64,000 bases of DNA from Actinomycetes bacterium. GTDB lineage: Bacteria > Actinomycetota > Acidimicrobiia > IMCC26256 > JANYLB01. Below are positions 1-7,869 of this stretch, one piece after another. A program made the translations under genes and the position numbers. The notes below the pieces were generated by a model. That model saw only the letters and a program-made list of their open reading frames with translations, was not told where the DNA came from and made no database searches. Location of the stretch: assembly GCA_025363815.1 (NCBI GenBank), contig JANYLB010000036.1:1-64000 (forward strand), written 5' to 3'. The first letter of the stretch is position 1, and each line of letters starts with the position of its first letter.

Positions 1-2
1 CC

Positions 3-290
3 GCCTTCGAGGCCAAGTTCCAGCATGCACCCGGGCTGTGGAGTCCCTACGCCTTCGACTCGGTCAACCAGCTCGTGCAGAGCGCGGCCAAGGCCCACAA
101 CTTCCAGCAGGTGCAGCTCGCCAGAGAGCTCTACTCGACCAAGAACTTAGCGGGTTGGACCGGGTCGGCCACCATCCTGTCGCCCTCCGGCAACCGCACG
201 CCCTCCACGGTGACGGTGGACACGGCCGATGCTTCGGGCGCTCTCCACGTCGACCGCGCCTGGGCGACCGCCGTGGGCTATACGCCCTAG
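3..290 (+). CDS. ABC transporter substrate-binding protein, C-terminal part (branched-chain amino acid type)
   Basis: Only the last 95 codons are inside the window; the frame is open from the left edge to a TAG at 288-290. The residues SPYAFDSVNQLVQSAAKA and the later stretch G-x-T-G-x-x-x-x-L-S-P-S-G-N-R, followed by a short beta-rich end (ALHVDRAWATAVGYTP), match the closing part of periplasmic-binding-fold proteins of the leucine/amide-binding (Peripla_BP_6) family. Such proteins are secreted lipoproteins that hand substrates to ABC importers. No transporter partner is visible, so the substrate is unknown. The IS6 element inserted 31 bp after the stop. Confidence 0.6.
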   Translation, partial: AFEAKFQHAPGLWSPYAFDSVNQLVQSAAKAHNFQQVQLARELYSTKNLAGWTGSATILSPSGNRTPSTVTVDTADASGALHVDRAWATAVGYTP

Positions 291-321
291 GACATCCCCA
301 CACGAGCAAGGCGCGCTGAGA

Positions 322-336
322 GGCTCTGTTGCATTG
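322..336 (+). repeat. left terminal inverted repeat of the IS6 element
   Basis: Fifteen bases beginning GGCTCTGTTGC pair with the inverted copy at 1134-1148 with two mismatches. Confidence 0.85.
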
Positions 337-370
337 GCGCATCGTCGCGGTCGGCGGTGAGGGTGGCGGG

Positions 371-1087
371 ATGAGGCTTCGTCGTTCCTGTCCGCTGCCC
401 GTAGTTCCGAACTCAGCGTTCAAGGGCTTCCGGTTCCCGCCCGAGATCATCGTCCTCGCCGTGCGCTGGTATCTGCGGTACGGGCTCTCCTATCGCGATG
501 TCGAGGAGCTCCTCGGCGAACGCCAGATCGAGGTCGACCACGTCACGATCTACCGGTGGGTGCAACGCTTCACACCACTCCTCGCCGACGCGGCCGTGCC
601 GTGTCGGCATGGGGTAGGTGACCGTTGGTATGTGGACGAGCCGTACGTGAAGGTCGCCTGCACATGGCGCTACGTCTACCGGGCCGTGGATCAGTACGGT
701 CAGATCATCGATGTTCTCATGTCGGCCCGCCGTGATCTCCAAGCCGCACGAAGGTTCTTCACGACAGCGCTGCGCGCCCACGGTGACCCGGTCGAGGTCG
801 TGACCGATCGCGCCCCAGCACTGCGAGCTGCGATCGAAGGACTGATCCCGGCCGCGTTTCACAATACGGAGCAGCACGCGAACAACCGAGTCGAATGCGA
901 TCACGGCCGACTCAAAGCCAGACTCCGTCCGATGCGCGGACTCAAACGCGACCAAACGGCGATGGTGATCATCCGCGGCCACGCGCTGATGCAGAACATC
1001 CGGCGCGGGCACTATGAACTCGGCATCGATGCGCGCCGCCACCGGCACGTCGAGACTGCGTTCATCGAACTCGCCCACACCATCTGA
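371..1087 (+). CDS. IS6-family transposase (DDE)
   Basis: This 238-residue protein catalyses replicative transposition of the element around it. The N-terminal part has the IS6 signature for binding DNA (F-x-G-F-R-F-P-P-E-I, then WYLRYGLSYRDVEELL and DHVTIYRWVQ). The catalytic triad is visible as D89 (YVDEPYVKV), D146 (VVTDRAP) and E175 (NNRVECDHGRLK). The length is normal for the family. ATG at 371 is preferred; an in-frame TTG at 329 lies inside the left terminal repeat. The frame is intact, so the protein may still be active. Confidence 0.9.
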   Translation: MRLRRSCPLPVVPNSAFKGFRFPPEIIVLAVRWYLRYGLSYRDVEELLGERQIEVDHVTIYRWVQRFTPLLADAAVPCRHGVGDRWYVDEPYVKVACTWRYVYRAVDQYGQIIDVLMSARRDLQAARRFFTTALRAHGDPVEVVTDRAPALRAAIEGLIPAAFHNTEQHANNRVECDHGRLKARLRPMRGLKRDQTAMVIIRGHALMQNIRRGHYELGIDARRHRHVETAFIELAHTI

Positions 1088-1133
1088 ACCCGGAACCAGA
1101 CAGGAATTCGGTTCACCGCGGCCCGGGCGGGAA

Positions 1134-1148
1134 CAACGCAACAGTGCC
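1134..1148 (-). repeat. right terminal inverted repeat of the IS6 element
   Basis: Inverted partner of 322-336; ends GCAACAGTGCC on the plus strand. Confidence 0.85.
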
Positions 1149-1181
1149 CCTGCGCTTTACATGCTTGGACATGGCTCTTCC

Positions 1182-1233
1182 TTGTTCAAGGTTAGTAGAT
1201 ATCCTTGAATAAGGCGAAGAGTTGTTCAAGGTT
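1182..1233. promoter_or_regulatory. candidate operator remnant with repeated TTCAAGG boxes
   Basis: The 12-mer TTGTTCAAGGTT occurs at 1182-1193 and again at 1222-1233, exactly 40 bp apart, and CCTTGAA at 1203-1209 forms an inverted repeat with TTCAAGG at 1185-1191. The TTCAA spacing of 40 bp is the same as in the operator in front of the ArsR-rhodanese gene (15546/15586). It lies between the IS right end and broken genes, so any gene it served is probably gone. The regulator is not known. Confidence 0.3.
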
Positions 1234-1245
1234 CCCCGGCTCCCG

Positions 1246-1553
1246 TCACCTCCGCCTCGTAGGCTCCTCTGAGTCCCAGACGTCGGTCTTGCGCAGCGTG
1301 TTTTCATCGAAGCTGGCGACGTGGAAGTGCATGCCCTCTGGCACATCGCGGTCCCAGCCGACACCTTGAACGACGCCTGCGCGTCGGCTGAGCCGAGCAC
1401 GTGCAGCAACATCGTGCGAACGTCCCACCCGGTGCAGTCAGTGGGCAACTTCCATTCCGGCTCGGTGAAGGAACCCGCAAGCGCAGCGACGCGCCGGAAC
1501 TCCTCCTCGGCCAGGATCTTCGCCTCGGGTCGCCGGATCCGGTCAGCAATCAT
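1246..1553 (-). pseudogene. remnants of a DinB/maleylpyruvate-isomerase-like gene and of an ABM-like protein
   Basis: From ATG at 1553 (minus strand) about 60 codons read like the N-terminus of mycothiol-dependent maleylpyruvate isomerase or DinB proteins ([18 protein letters not shown], then LPTDCTGWDVRTMLLHVLGS). After roughly 1360 that frame turns into nonsense, while another minus frame gives PEGMHFHVASFDENTLRKT and DVWDSEE, which resemble the last strand of small alpha-beta-barrel (antibiotic-monooxygenase-like) proteins, before stopping at 1246. Both pieces are far shorter than their families. I read this as two gene fragments fused by deletion beside the IS. Confidence 0.5.
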
Positions 1554-1555
1554 CG

Positions 1556-1765
1556 GTGCCGCCTCCTTCGCTTAGCGTCGTCGAGATGGAGGTCGCTCAG
1601 TCGATCGAGGTGCCGGCTCCAGCGGTCTCCACCGGGGTCGTTGCTGATCTGGGCCTCGATGAGTTCGACTTCACGGTCGGTGTCATGCGCTGGCACAACC
1701 GCGTGGTCTGCTACGCCTTCGCGCTCGCTACCGACCAGTACCCGCCGTTCCGGCTCGCCCCGTGA
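1556..1765 (+). pseudogene. DUF4389-like fragment
   Basis: The plus-strand frame ends with [20 protein letters not shown] and TDQYPPFRL, the characteristic pattern of DUF4389 membrane proteins (a W-x-x-x-V-x-x-Y segment and a D-x-YPPF box). Only about 40 residues of the domain are present and the 5' part is not recognisable; complete DUF4389 proteins carry one or two full copies with flanking membrane segments. It overlaps the 3' end of the DUF2889 gene on the other strand. Read as a fragment left by the rearrangement that brought the IS. Confidence 0.4.
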
Positions 1766-2801
1766 TCGAACACTGCGCATCGACGATTCCCTGCGAGGAC
1801 AAGAGGCCGCTCACGTCTTCGAGGCTGCGAAACAGGTCGTTGAGATGTGTGCAGGTAGAGGTGCCGACGAACTCGGCCCGTACCCGGTCGCGCACGTCGT
1901 CGAGGTGGAACCCGACGAGACGGGAGGTGCTGGCCGCGGCGGCCGGACATTCGACGTAGGGGAGCACGCGGGGTGTCGCCACGGCCTTTCGGATCACGAG
2001 GGTCTCGGTGTCGATCGTGACCTGGATCGAGTATTCGTGGATGACCGACTCGACGGCATCGTCGTCGAAGTGCGAGTCGCGGAACATCGCGTCGACGATC
2101 AGCCCGTCGACGATCGGCCCGTTGCCGAACTCGACGTCGATGCGACGGCGTCGGCGGACAGTGCGCGGCGCGGCATCGGCGAGATCGTGCCAGGCGAGTG
2201 GGTCGTCGGCGCGGGCAAGGCTCGGCGCAAGCGGTCCGAGGGTCATCGGCGGAGTCCCCCGGTCGTCGATGATCCGCATGATCGTGGCTTCGGCGGCCCA
2301 ACCCGAGCAGAGATCGACGTTCGGTTCGTACACCGAGCGCGGCGCGTCGCTGATCTCGCCGGCGCGCTGCATCGCGTACCCGGAGACGAGGGTCGCGACG
2401 GGGAGGTCGTCGAGTAGGAGGTAGAGCAAGGTCGCGGCGTGGCGGTGCCGGGGGACGAGCCCGGCTGCCGCTGCCCGGAAACCCGTTGTCACGCGTCGAC
2501 CGATGAGTCCCGCGAGTGCGGGCTCGGCAGGTTCGGCGGTGAGCTCTTGCACCTCCCGGAAGGGATCGAGCGTCGCCCGAACCCGCACCTCGTTGCAGAT
2601 GGGCTGCTCGCTGGCGTCGAGGGTCAGCGCGTCGCGGGCGCGCCCGTCGATTCGGATCGGGCCCGCGGGGCCGCCGGGGCGGGTCACGTCGACGGAGCTC
2701 GTCCGCCGGGCCGAGTTGGGCGCGCGGTCGGGGGTCGTGGTCGCCGGGTCCTGCGGGCCGACGTCGGCCGCCGCGGTGACGACCGAGACGAACTTCGTCA
2801 C
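1728..2801 (-). CDS. DUF2889 domain-containing protein
   Basis: A 357-residue protein of unknown function. After an N-terminal region of about 200 residues comes a DUF2889-like segment: [14 protein letters not shown], a D-A-x-F-R-D element, a strand-rich part with [20 protein letters not shown], then [10 protein letters not shown] and LVG, and [15 protein letters not shown] near the end. Cys and His residues in these last motifs are conserved in the family. Its ATG overlaps the stop of the amidohydrolase frame by four bases (ATGA, 2798-2801), so the two are translationally coupled. DUF2889 genes in actinobacteria often sit with lipid or aromatic acyl-CoA catabolic genes, as here; a regulatory or metal-binding role would be speculation. 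Confidence 0.72.
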   Translation of the reverse strand: MTKFVSVVTAAADVGPQDPATTTPDRAPNSARRTSSVDVTRPGGPAGPIRIDGRARDALTLDASEQPICNEVRVRATLDPFREVQELTAEPAEPALAGLIGRRVTTGFRAAAAGLVPRHRHAATLLYLLLDDLPVATLVSGYAMQRAGEISDAPRSVYEPNVDLCSGWAAEATIMRIIDDRGTPPMTLGPLAPSLARADDPLAWHDLADAAPRTVRRRRRIDVEFGNGPIVDGLIVDAMFRDSHFDDDAVESVIHEYSIQVTIDTETLVIRKAVATPRVLPYVECPAAAASTSRLVGFHLDDVRDRVRAEFVGTSTCTHLNDLFRSLEDVSGLLSSQGIVDAQCSITGRAGTAGTGR

Positions 2802-3916
2802 GCGAGCTCCGAGAGATCGAACCCGAACACGCGCGACGCAGTGCCCGACACGATGGCGTGGAGATCATCGTCAGACAGGTCGGCGAACTGTTGGGCTGCC
2901 ATCTCCTGCGACGACGGCCAGGTGCCTTCGGGGTGTGGGTAGTCGTTGCCCCACATCAACGTCTCGACGCCGGTGATCGACCGGTTGTTGATCGCGACCG
3001 GGTCGTACATGAAGGTGGCGTGGCACTGCCGACGGATCAGCTCGCTGGGCTTGATTGACAGCTTCGGCTTCGCGAACGCGCTGTGGTCCTCGTAAATCGC
3101 GTCGGCTTGGGTCATGATCCAGCCGAGCCATCCGGCACCGGTCTCCACCGTGACGAGGCGGAGGCCGGGGAAGCGGTCGAGTGCACCACCCGCGGCCATC
3201 ATCAGGAGCACCATGGGTCCGTCGAGCTGGGCTCCGAGTATGTAGTTGACGACCGCGCCACCGGGGCCGCGCACGACGCGCGGCTCGTGGCCGGTACCGG
3301 AGTGGAACGTGAGCGGCAGGCCGAGATCCTGTGCGGCGGCCCAGAACCGGTCGTACTCGGGGTCGTTGTACGGCCGTTGCGGCACGCGCGCCGGGAGGAA
3401 GAGGGCGCGACAGCCAGTGGCCGCGAGTCGGTTCGCCTCGTCGATAGCACCATCGATGTCGAGCATCGGGACGAGGCCGACGGCGAGGAGGCGGCCTTCG
3501 GTGCTGAACACCTCGCCTGCCCAGTCGTTGTAGGCGCGGCACAGCGCGAGCTGCAACGCGGCGTCGTCGGCGGAAAAGCACGCCTGAAGCGCGAAGGTGG
3601 GGAAGATGACCTCGGCGGTTACGCCGTCCTTGGCTTGGTCGCGGAGGCGGTCCGCCGGATCCCAGTCGCCGACGATCGCGAACTAGCGCTCGTCGGCCAT
3701 CATGAGCTTCCGGGGGCGGAGGCCCTCCACGAGGAGCGTCCGCCACCCGTCGTCGGTGGTGGCGATGCGCGGCACCCGGTCACGGAAGTCGGCGTCGACC
3801 CGTTCGGCGTACAGATCGATGGGCTCCGTCACGTGGGCATCGGTCGAGATGAATGTCGCGCCCCGATACGTGTCGGCCACGGCGTGCGGGTCGGTCATGG
3901 CGTGCGGGTCGGTCAT
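2798..3916 (-). pseudogene. amidohydrolase-2 family protein interrupted by an in-frame TAG
   Basis: One reading frame covers a whole amidohydrolase-2 (TIM-barrel metallohydrolase/decarboxylase) protein of 372 codons, but codon 78 (3685-3683) is TAG. Before it are the N-terminal metal motif (STDAHVTEPIDLY) and KLMMADER; directly after it the frame continues FAIVGDWDPADRLRDQAKDG, as the family expects, then FHSGTGHEP and WGNDYPHPEGTWP, both typical active-site segments. There is no frameshift. Either the gene is freshly inactivated, the base is an error, or the codon is read through. The start at 3916 is chosen because TACACT at 3924-3929 lies 7 nt upstream; a shorter product could start at 3556. 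Related enzymes act on aromatic or lactone intermediates. Confidence 0.75.
3881..3916 (-). repeat. perfect 18-bp tandem duplication at the amidohydrolase start
   Basis: Bases 3881-3898 and 3899-3916 are identical. In the minus-strand gene the repeat adds six codons, so the protein begins MTDPHA twice and two ATG codons (3916 and 3898) are available. Confidence 0.9.
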
Positions 3917-3923
3917 GTGCGGA

Positions 3924-3982
3924 AGTGTAACAAGCATTCTCGTGAATGAACATTGACATTTCAAGTATGAGCACCGTATTCT
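3924..3982. promoter_or_regulatory. divergent promoters with palindromic operator for TetR gene and amidohydrolase
   Basis: Rightward, TTGACA (3953-3958), an 18-bp spacer and TATTCT (3977-3982) end 6 nt before the TetR ATG, so the transcript would begin at the start codon. Leftward, TACACT (minus strand, 3929-3924) lies 7 nt before the amidohydrolase ATG at 3916. Between them CATTC-TCGT-GAATG (3935-3948) is a perfect inverted repeat placed in the leftward spacer and just upstream of the rightward -35. This is where a TetR dimer would block the catabolic gene. Confidence 0.6.
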
Positions 3983-3988
3983 CATCCC

Positions 3989-4630
3989 ATGCCCGGGGAA
4001 GTCGCTGATCGCGCCGTCGAACGAGCCGTGGGAGCGGCGAAGGCCCGTGCCCGTGACGACGTCCAGCTCCTGATCGCGGCCGGGCTTACGGTTCTGCGTC
4101 GCGAGGGTGCAGCGGAGATGACGATCGCCGACGTGCTCAAGGAGGCGGGGCTCTCGACCCGTGCCTTCTACCGGCACTTCACCTCGAAATCCGACCTCCT
4201 GCTCGCGATCTATGAGCACGAGGTGCAGCGGTATAACCCCCTGCTCCAACGCCGGCTCGCCGCCGCCGCGAACCCGGCCGATGCGTTGGTCGCGTGGATC
4301 GACGAACTGCTCGAGGCCGGGTTCGAGCCCCGCCGTGGTGAGCGCACCCGAACGATGTTCAGCTGGGCGATCCCGCTGCAGCAGGAGTTTCCGGTCCAGT
4401 TCGCCGCGATCCGGGCCGCGCTCACCGACCCGCTAGAAGAAGTACTCGCCGCCGGTCTCGCCGACGGGACCTTCCCCGCCACGGATCCCGCGCGCGATGC
4501 GACCTTCATTCGCGCGCTGACCTGGGAGCTCGTCGACGAACACCTCTCCGATCCGTCGACCGAGGTCGGGGTGGTCGCGGCACGCGAGGCCGTGCTGCGG
4601 TTCGCCCTTCCGGCACTCGGCGCCGCGTGA
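3989..4630 (+). CDS. TetR family transcriptional regulator
   Basis: A 213-residue one-component regulator. The N-terminal helix-turn-helix is clear at about residues 32-78 (MTIADVLKEAGLSTRAFYRHF, followed by KSDLLLAIYEHE). The C-terminal ligand-binding part is helical with the FIRALTWELVDEHL helix near the end. It is divergent from the amidohydrolase/DUF2889 pair and overlaps the following ligase gene by four bases, so it probably governs the whole acyl-CoA cluster and itself. The start ATG follows a TTGACA/TATTCT promoter with no room for a ribosome binding site. The inducer is unknown; acyl-CoA thioesters are common ligands in this setting. Confidence 0.88.
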   Translation: MPGEVADRAVERAVGAAKARARDDVQLLIAAGLTVLRREGAAEMTIADVLKEAGLSTRAFYRHFTSKSDLLLAIYEHEVQRYNPLLQRRLAAAANPADALVAWIDELLEAGFEPRRGERTRTMFSWAIPLQQEFPVQFAAIRAALTDPLEEVLAAGLADGTFPATDPARDATFIRALTWELVDEHLSDPSTEVGVVAAREAVLRFALPALGAA

Positions 4631-5925
4631 CCTACTTCGACGAGGTCGCGGAGACTCGCTCGCGCGCTGATCTCGACGCGATGCAGCTCGAACGCCTGGG
4701 TTTGATGCTCCCGCACGCGTACGAGCACTCACCGATCGTCCGCGCGACGTGGGAGGAAGCAGGAGTCCATCCCCGTGACATCCGGTCCCTCGCCGACTTC
4801 ACCGAGCGGGCCCCGTTCATCGACAAGGAGACGCTGCGACACTGGCGTGAAGATCGCCGCGATCCGTATGCAGGCCTGCTCTGTGTGCCGGTCGACGATG
4901 TGACGACGATCCTCTCCTCCTCGGGCACCACTGGCGAACCAACGTTGCAGCCGCAGGACTGGGGTGCCTCGGGTGGACCGGTGAGGGCCGGGCTCTCCCG
5001 GGATCTCTGGATGATGGGGATGCGCCCGGGCGATCGCGTGATGGTCGTCATCTTCACGTTCCGCGGTCCGGCGTTCGGGATGGTGCAGCAGTTCGGTGCG
5101 GTTCCCGTGCTCTGCGACTACGACGCCGGCGACATGATCAGGTTCTGTGAGCTGTCGCTCGAGTTCCGCCCGACCGGTCTCTACAGCCTCAGTTCGATGA
5201 TCGTGCACGCGATCGCGGAGGCCTGCGAACAGGGTGGTTTCGATCCCACCGACGTCTTCTCGTCGTACCGGGCGATGGTGCAGGCGGGGGAGCCGCTCGG
5301 CGCCCGCGCTCGCGGCATCGTCGACGGTTGGGGCGTGCCGCTGTTCGAGCACACGGGAGTCGGCGACGTCGGCACTGCGTTCGAGTGCCCAGAGCACGAC
5401 GGCCTGCACTTTTGGGAAGATGACACGCTCGTCGAGAACCTCGATCCCGAAGGCACCGAGCCGGTTGGCGACCGCGAGCGGGGCGAGCTCGTTGCTACCG
5501 CGCTGGTGAACCGGACGACGCCGCTGATCCGTTACCGCTCTGGCGACATCGTGCGACTCACGCGGGTTCCGTGCCCCTGCGGGCGCACTCACTCGAAGCT
5601 CTGGCCGGTCGGCCGCAAGGGCGATGGTGTCGAGATCCAGGGACGGAAGATCCTGCCGATCGACGTCTGGCCCGCGATTGAATCGGTCGACGAATGCTCC
5701 CGAGGCCTGTTTCAAATCGTGCGGGAGGCACCGCAGATGGACCGGCTCCGATTGAGGGTGGGGTACGGACCCGGGTGCGCCGATCGGTTGGGTGCGGTTC
5801 GTGACGACGTGATGGCCGCGGTCGCCGATCTGCTCGACGCGGTCCCCGAGGTCGAACTGGTTCCCGACGCCGATCTCCTAAAGCTCGGCCCACCGCACAA
5901 GATCCCGCGGGTGGCGCCGCGATGA
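4627..5925 (+). CDS. phenylacetate-CoA ligase-like adenylate-forming enzyme
   Basis: A 432-residue member of the short PaaK-type branch of AMP-binding enzymes, which activate aromatic or related carboxylic acids to CoA thioesters through an acyl-adenylate. The phosphate-binding loop is SSSGTTGEPT (about residues 98-107); later motifs include FEHTGVGDVG and the strand LVATALVNRTTPLIRYRSGD, where the TTPLIRYRSGD segment is diagnostic for PaaK relatives. C-P-C-G-R (about residue 317) could hold a metal. The GTG start overlaps the TetR stop (GTGA). The substrate cannot be named from sequence; the neighbours suggest a cyclic or branched carboxylate. Confidence 0.82.
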   Translation: MTYFDEVAETRSRADLDAMQLERLGLMLPHAYEHSPIVRATWEEAGVHPRDIRSLADFTERAPFIDKETLRHWREDRRDPYAGLLCVPVDDVTTILSSSGTTGEPTLQPQDWGASGGPVRAGLSRDLWMMGMRPGDRVMVVIFTFRGPAFGMVQQFGAVPVLCDYDAGDMIRFCELSLEFRPTGLYSLSSMIVHAIAEACEQGGFDPTDVFSSYRAMVQAGEPLGARARGIVDGWGVPLFEHTGVGDVGTAFECPEHDGLHFWEDDTLVENLDPEGTEPVGDRERGELVATALVNRTTPLIRYRSGDIVRLTRVPCPCGRTHSKLWPVGRKGDGVEIQGRKILPIDVWPAIESVDECSRGLFQIVREAPQMDRLRLRVGYGPGCADRLGAVRDDVMAAVADLLDAVPEVELVPDADLLKLGPPHKIPRVAPR

Positions 5926-5950
5926 GCTTTCAATCGATGAGGACCGGTCG

Positions 5951-6625
5951 ATGACTGCGACGGTCGAGGACACGCGACCGCTGTGGGGGATCGCGCAGTA
6001 CGAGGACGGGACACGACGGGTGCCGTGGCCCGTCTCGCACGCCGAGATCGAGCGGGCGATGGGTGGCGCTGTTTCGACACTGGCCGGTCTTGGTGTCACC
6101 GCCGGCGAGCGAGTGCTGTGGTGCACGCTCCTCTCGGAGGCCGCACACTTCTGGCCCCTACTCATCGGGTCAATGCTCGGCGGCGCCCAGTTCTCGCTCG
6201 CCGACGCGACCGCTCCCGACGCGCTGCGCGTCGGGATGTTCGTCCGGCAGCTTGAGTACCGCGCCGTGATCGGCGTGAACGAAGCCGTGCTCGACGGCTT
6301 CGACGAGCTCGAGCGCTCCTACCGTGATGTGTTCGGCGCGGTCTCGATCGTCGGCGCGCGACCCGGCGCCTATGAACGGCTCACCGCGGTGGGCCTGACG
6401 CCGTACTGGTTTGTGCTCTGTGGCCCGGCGGTCGCAATGGCGACGTTGCCGGGTGGGCCTGCACGGGTTGATCCGAACGAGTGGGCCTTGACGGAGCTCG
6501 ACGGCCGCATCCACGTGACCAGCACGCAACCGCGGGAGACCGCTTTCGACAACACGCCGACGGCCATCCGCGGATCGCTCGTCGACGAGACCAGCTTCTA
6601 CCCAGAGACCGGAGCCCATTCGTGA
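5951..6625 (+). CDS. stand-alone N-terminal-half AMP-binding-like protein
   Basis: 224 residues that read like the first third of an acyl-CoA synthetase: AMGGAVSTLAGLGVTAGERV, LLSEAAHFWPLLIGSMLGGA and FVRQLEYRAVIGV follow the usual early beta-alpha pattern. It then ends without the phosphate loop, the Y-x-S/T-E-x-x motif or the C-terminal catalytic lysine domain, so it should not be a ligase on its own. The gene is intact, has GAGG about 10 nt before its ATG, and its stop overlaps the start of the thiolase gene (GTGA). A CoA- or acyl-binding helper subunit for the two neighbouring ligases or the thiolase is possible; the function is unknown. Confidence 0.6.
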   Translation: MTATVEDTRPLWGIAQYEDGTRRVPWPVSHAEIERAMGGAVSTLAGLGVTAGERVLWCTLLSEAAHFWPLLIGSMLGGAQFSLADATAPDALRVGMFVRQLEYRAVIGVNEAVLDGFDELERSYRDVFGAVSIVGARPGAYERLTAVGLTPYWFVLCGPAVAMATLPGGPARVDPNEWALTELDGRIHVTSTQPRETAFDNTPTAIRGSLVDETSFYPETGAHS

Positions 6626-7827
6626 CCGATCGGACCCTGAAGGATCGCGCTGCCATCGTCGGCGTCGGCGCCACGCCGTACTACCGCCGGGGCCGGTCCC
6701 TGCCCCAGACGACGATGGACCTCGCGATCAAGGCGACGCTTGCCGCGCTCGACGACGCCGGACTCGGTGTCGACGACGTCGACGGCTTCGCGCTCTACGG
6801 TGGCAACTTCGTCGACACGAGTCTCCTGGCCCAGGTGCTCGGGATCCCGTCGGTTCGGTTCACTGCCGGTCTCACCGGCGGGGGTGGAGGATCGGCCGGT
6901 TCCGTGGGGCTCGCCGCCGCGGGGGTCGCGACCGGGATGGCCGACGTCGTCGTGTCGCTCATGACGCTGCAACAGGCGAACATGCGCTTTGGCGCATCGT
7001 TCGCCCCGAAGAGTGCCGGGGGCGCGGGCGCGTACTCCGCGCCGTCGACGCCCGAGTACGTGTTCTCCAGCAACGCAGGACTCATGGCGCCGGGTCAGAT
7101 GTTCGCGATGCTCGTGCAGCGGCACATGCACCTCTACGGCACGACTCGAGAACACCTTGCCGAAGTGGCGATCTCGACCCGCAACAATGCGATCCGTCGG
7201 CCCACATCGTTGATGCAGGAACCTCTTACCCACGACGACTACTTCAGCGCCCGGATGATCTCCGAACCGTTCTGCCTCTACGACTACTGCATGGAGTGCG
7301 ACGGCGCGGTCGCGGTCGTGACCACGACCCCGGAGCGAGCGAGGGATCTCCGCCACGATCCGGTGTACGTGATGGGCGCAGCGCAGGGTGGCGCGGGTCG
7401 GTGGGGGCAGGCCATGACCTGGATGGGGATGCCCGACGAGATGTTCGCGACGTCGGGGCACCGCCCGATAGCGAAGGACCTGTACGCAATGGCGGGTGTC
7501 GGTCCCGCAGATGTCGACGTCGCGTTGCTCTACGACCACTTCACCGGGATGGTGCTTCTCCAGCTGGAGGACTACGGGTTCTGTGGAGTGGGGGAGAGCG
7601 GTCCTTTCGTCGCGGAGGGCAACATCCGCTGGCCCGACGGCGGTCTCCCACTGAACACCCACGGCGGAAACCTCTCCGAGGCGTACATCATCGGGATGAC
7701 GCACGTGAAGGAGGCGGTCGAGCAACTGCGCGGCACCGCGGTCAACCAGGTTCCCGACGCGGAGATCGCGCTCGTGACCGGCGGTCCCGCGTCGATTCCC
7801 GTGTCCGGCCTACTGCTGCACCGTTGA
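6622..7827 (+). CDS. thiolase-like lipid-transfer protein (SCPx/Ltp2 type)
   Basis: 401 residues with the thiolase fold: DRAAIVGVGATPYYRRG at the start, LAIKATLAALDDAGLGVDDV, then a Gly-rich GLTGGGGGSAGS turn where a true thiolase has its nucleophilic cysteine, and LNTHGGNLSEAY near the C-terminus carrying the HGG motif. The missing cysteine and the adjacent DUF35 gene are as in Ltp2-type partners, which work as retro-aldolases on CoA-linked side chains in steroid breakdown rather than as thiolases. GTG at 6622 overlaps the previous stop. An aldolase or acyl-transfer role on a ring or side-chain acyl-CoA is inferred. Confidence 0.82.
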   Translation: MTDRTLKDRAAIVGVGATPYYRRGRSLPQTTMDLAIKATLAALDDAGLGVDDVDGFALYGGNFVDTSLLAQVLGIPSVRFTAGLTGGGGGSAGSVGLAAAGVATGMADVVVSLMTLQQANMRFGASFAPKSAGGAGAYSAPSTPEYVFSSNAGLMAPGQMFAMLVQRHMHLYGTTREHLAEVAISTRNNAIRRPTSLMQEPLTHDDYFSARMISEPFCLYDYCMECDGAVAVVTTTPERARDLRHDPVYVMGAAQGGAGRWGQAMTWMGMPDEMFATSGHRPIAKDLYAMAGVGPADVDVALLYDHFTGMVLLQLEDYGFCGVGESGPFVAEGNIRWPDGGLPLNTHGGNLSEAYIIGMTHVKEAVEQLRGTAVNQVPDAEIALVTGGPASIPVSGLLLHR

Positions 7828-7869
7828 CGCCTCCATCCACCGAGATCTGCGAATCGCTGAGAGGAACTG

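Larger units (their letters stand above)
322..1148 (+). mobile_element. IS6-family insertion sequence (827 bp)
   Basis: One transposase gene is bounded by imperfect 15-bp terminal inverted repeats at 322-336 and 1134-1148 (13 of 15 match; GGCTCTGTTGC versus GGCACTGTTGC in inverted reading). The length of 827 bp and the GGCnCTGTTGC ends are typical for IS6/IS26-like elements. The 8 bases flanking each side (314-321 and 1149-1156) are not a direct repeat, so no target duplication is visible; this fits an old insertion, or recombination between two copies with loss of the DNA between them, which IS6 elements commonly cause. Confidence 0.88.

Noticed and set aside
6598-7725. 375-codon minus frame opposite the thiolase-like gene
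   Set aside because: Antisense shadow; the sense strand has thiolase-fold motifs and overlapping operon neighbours.
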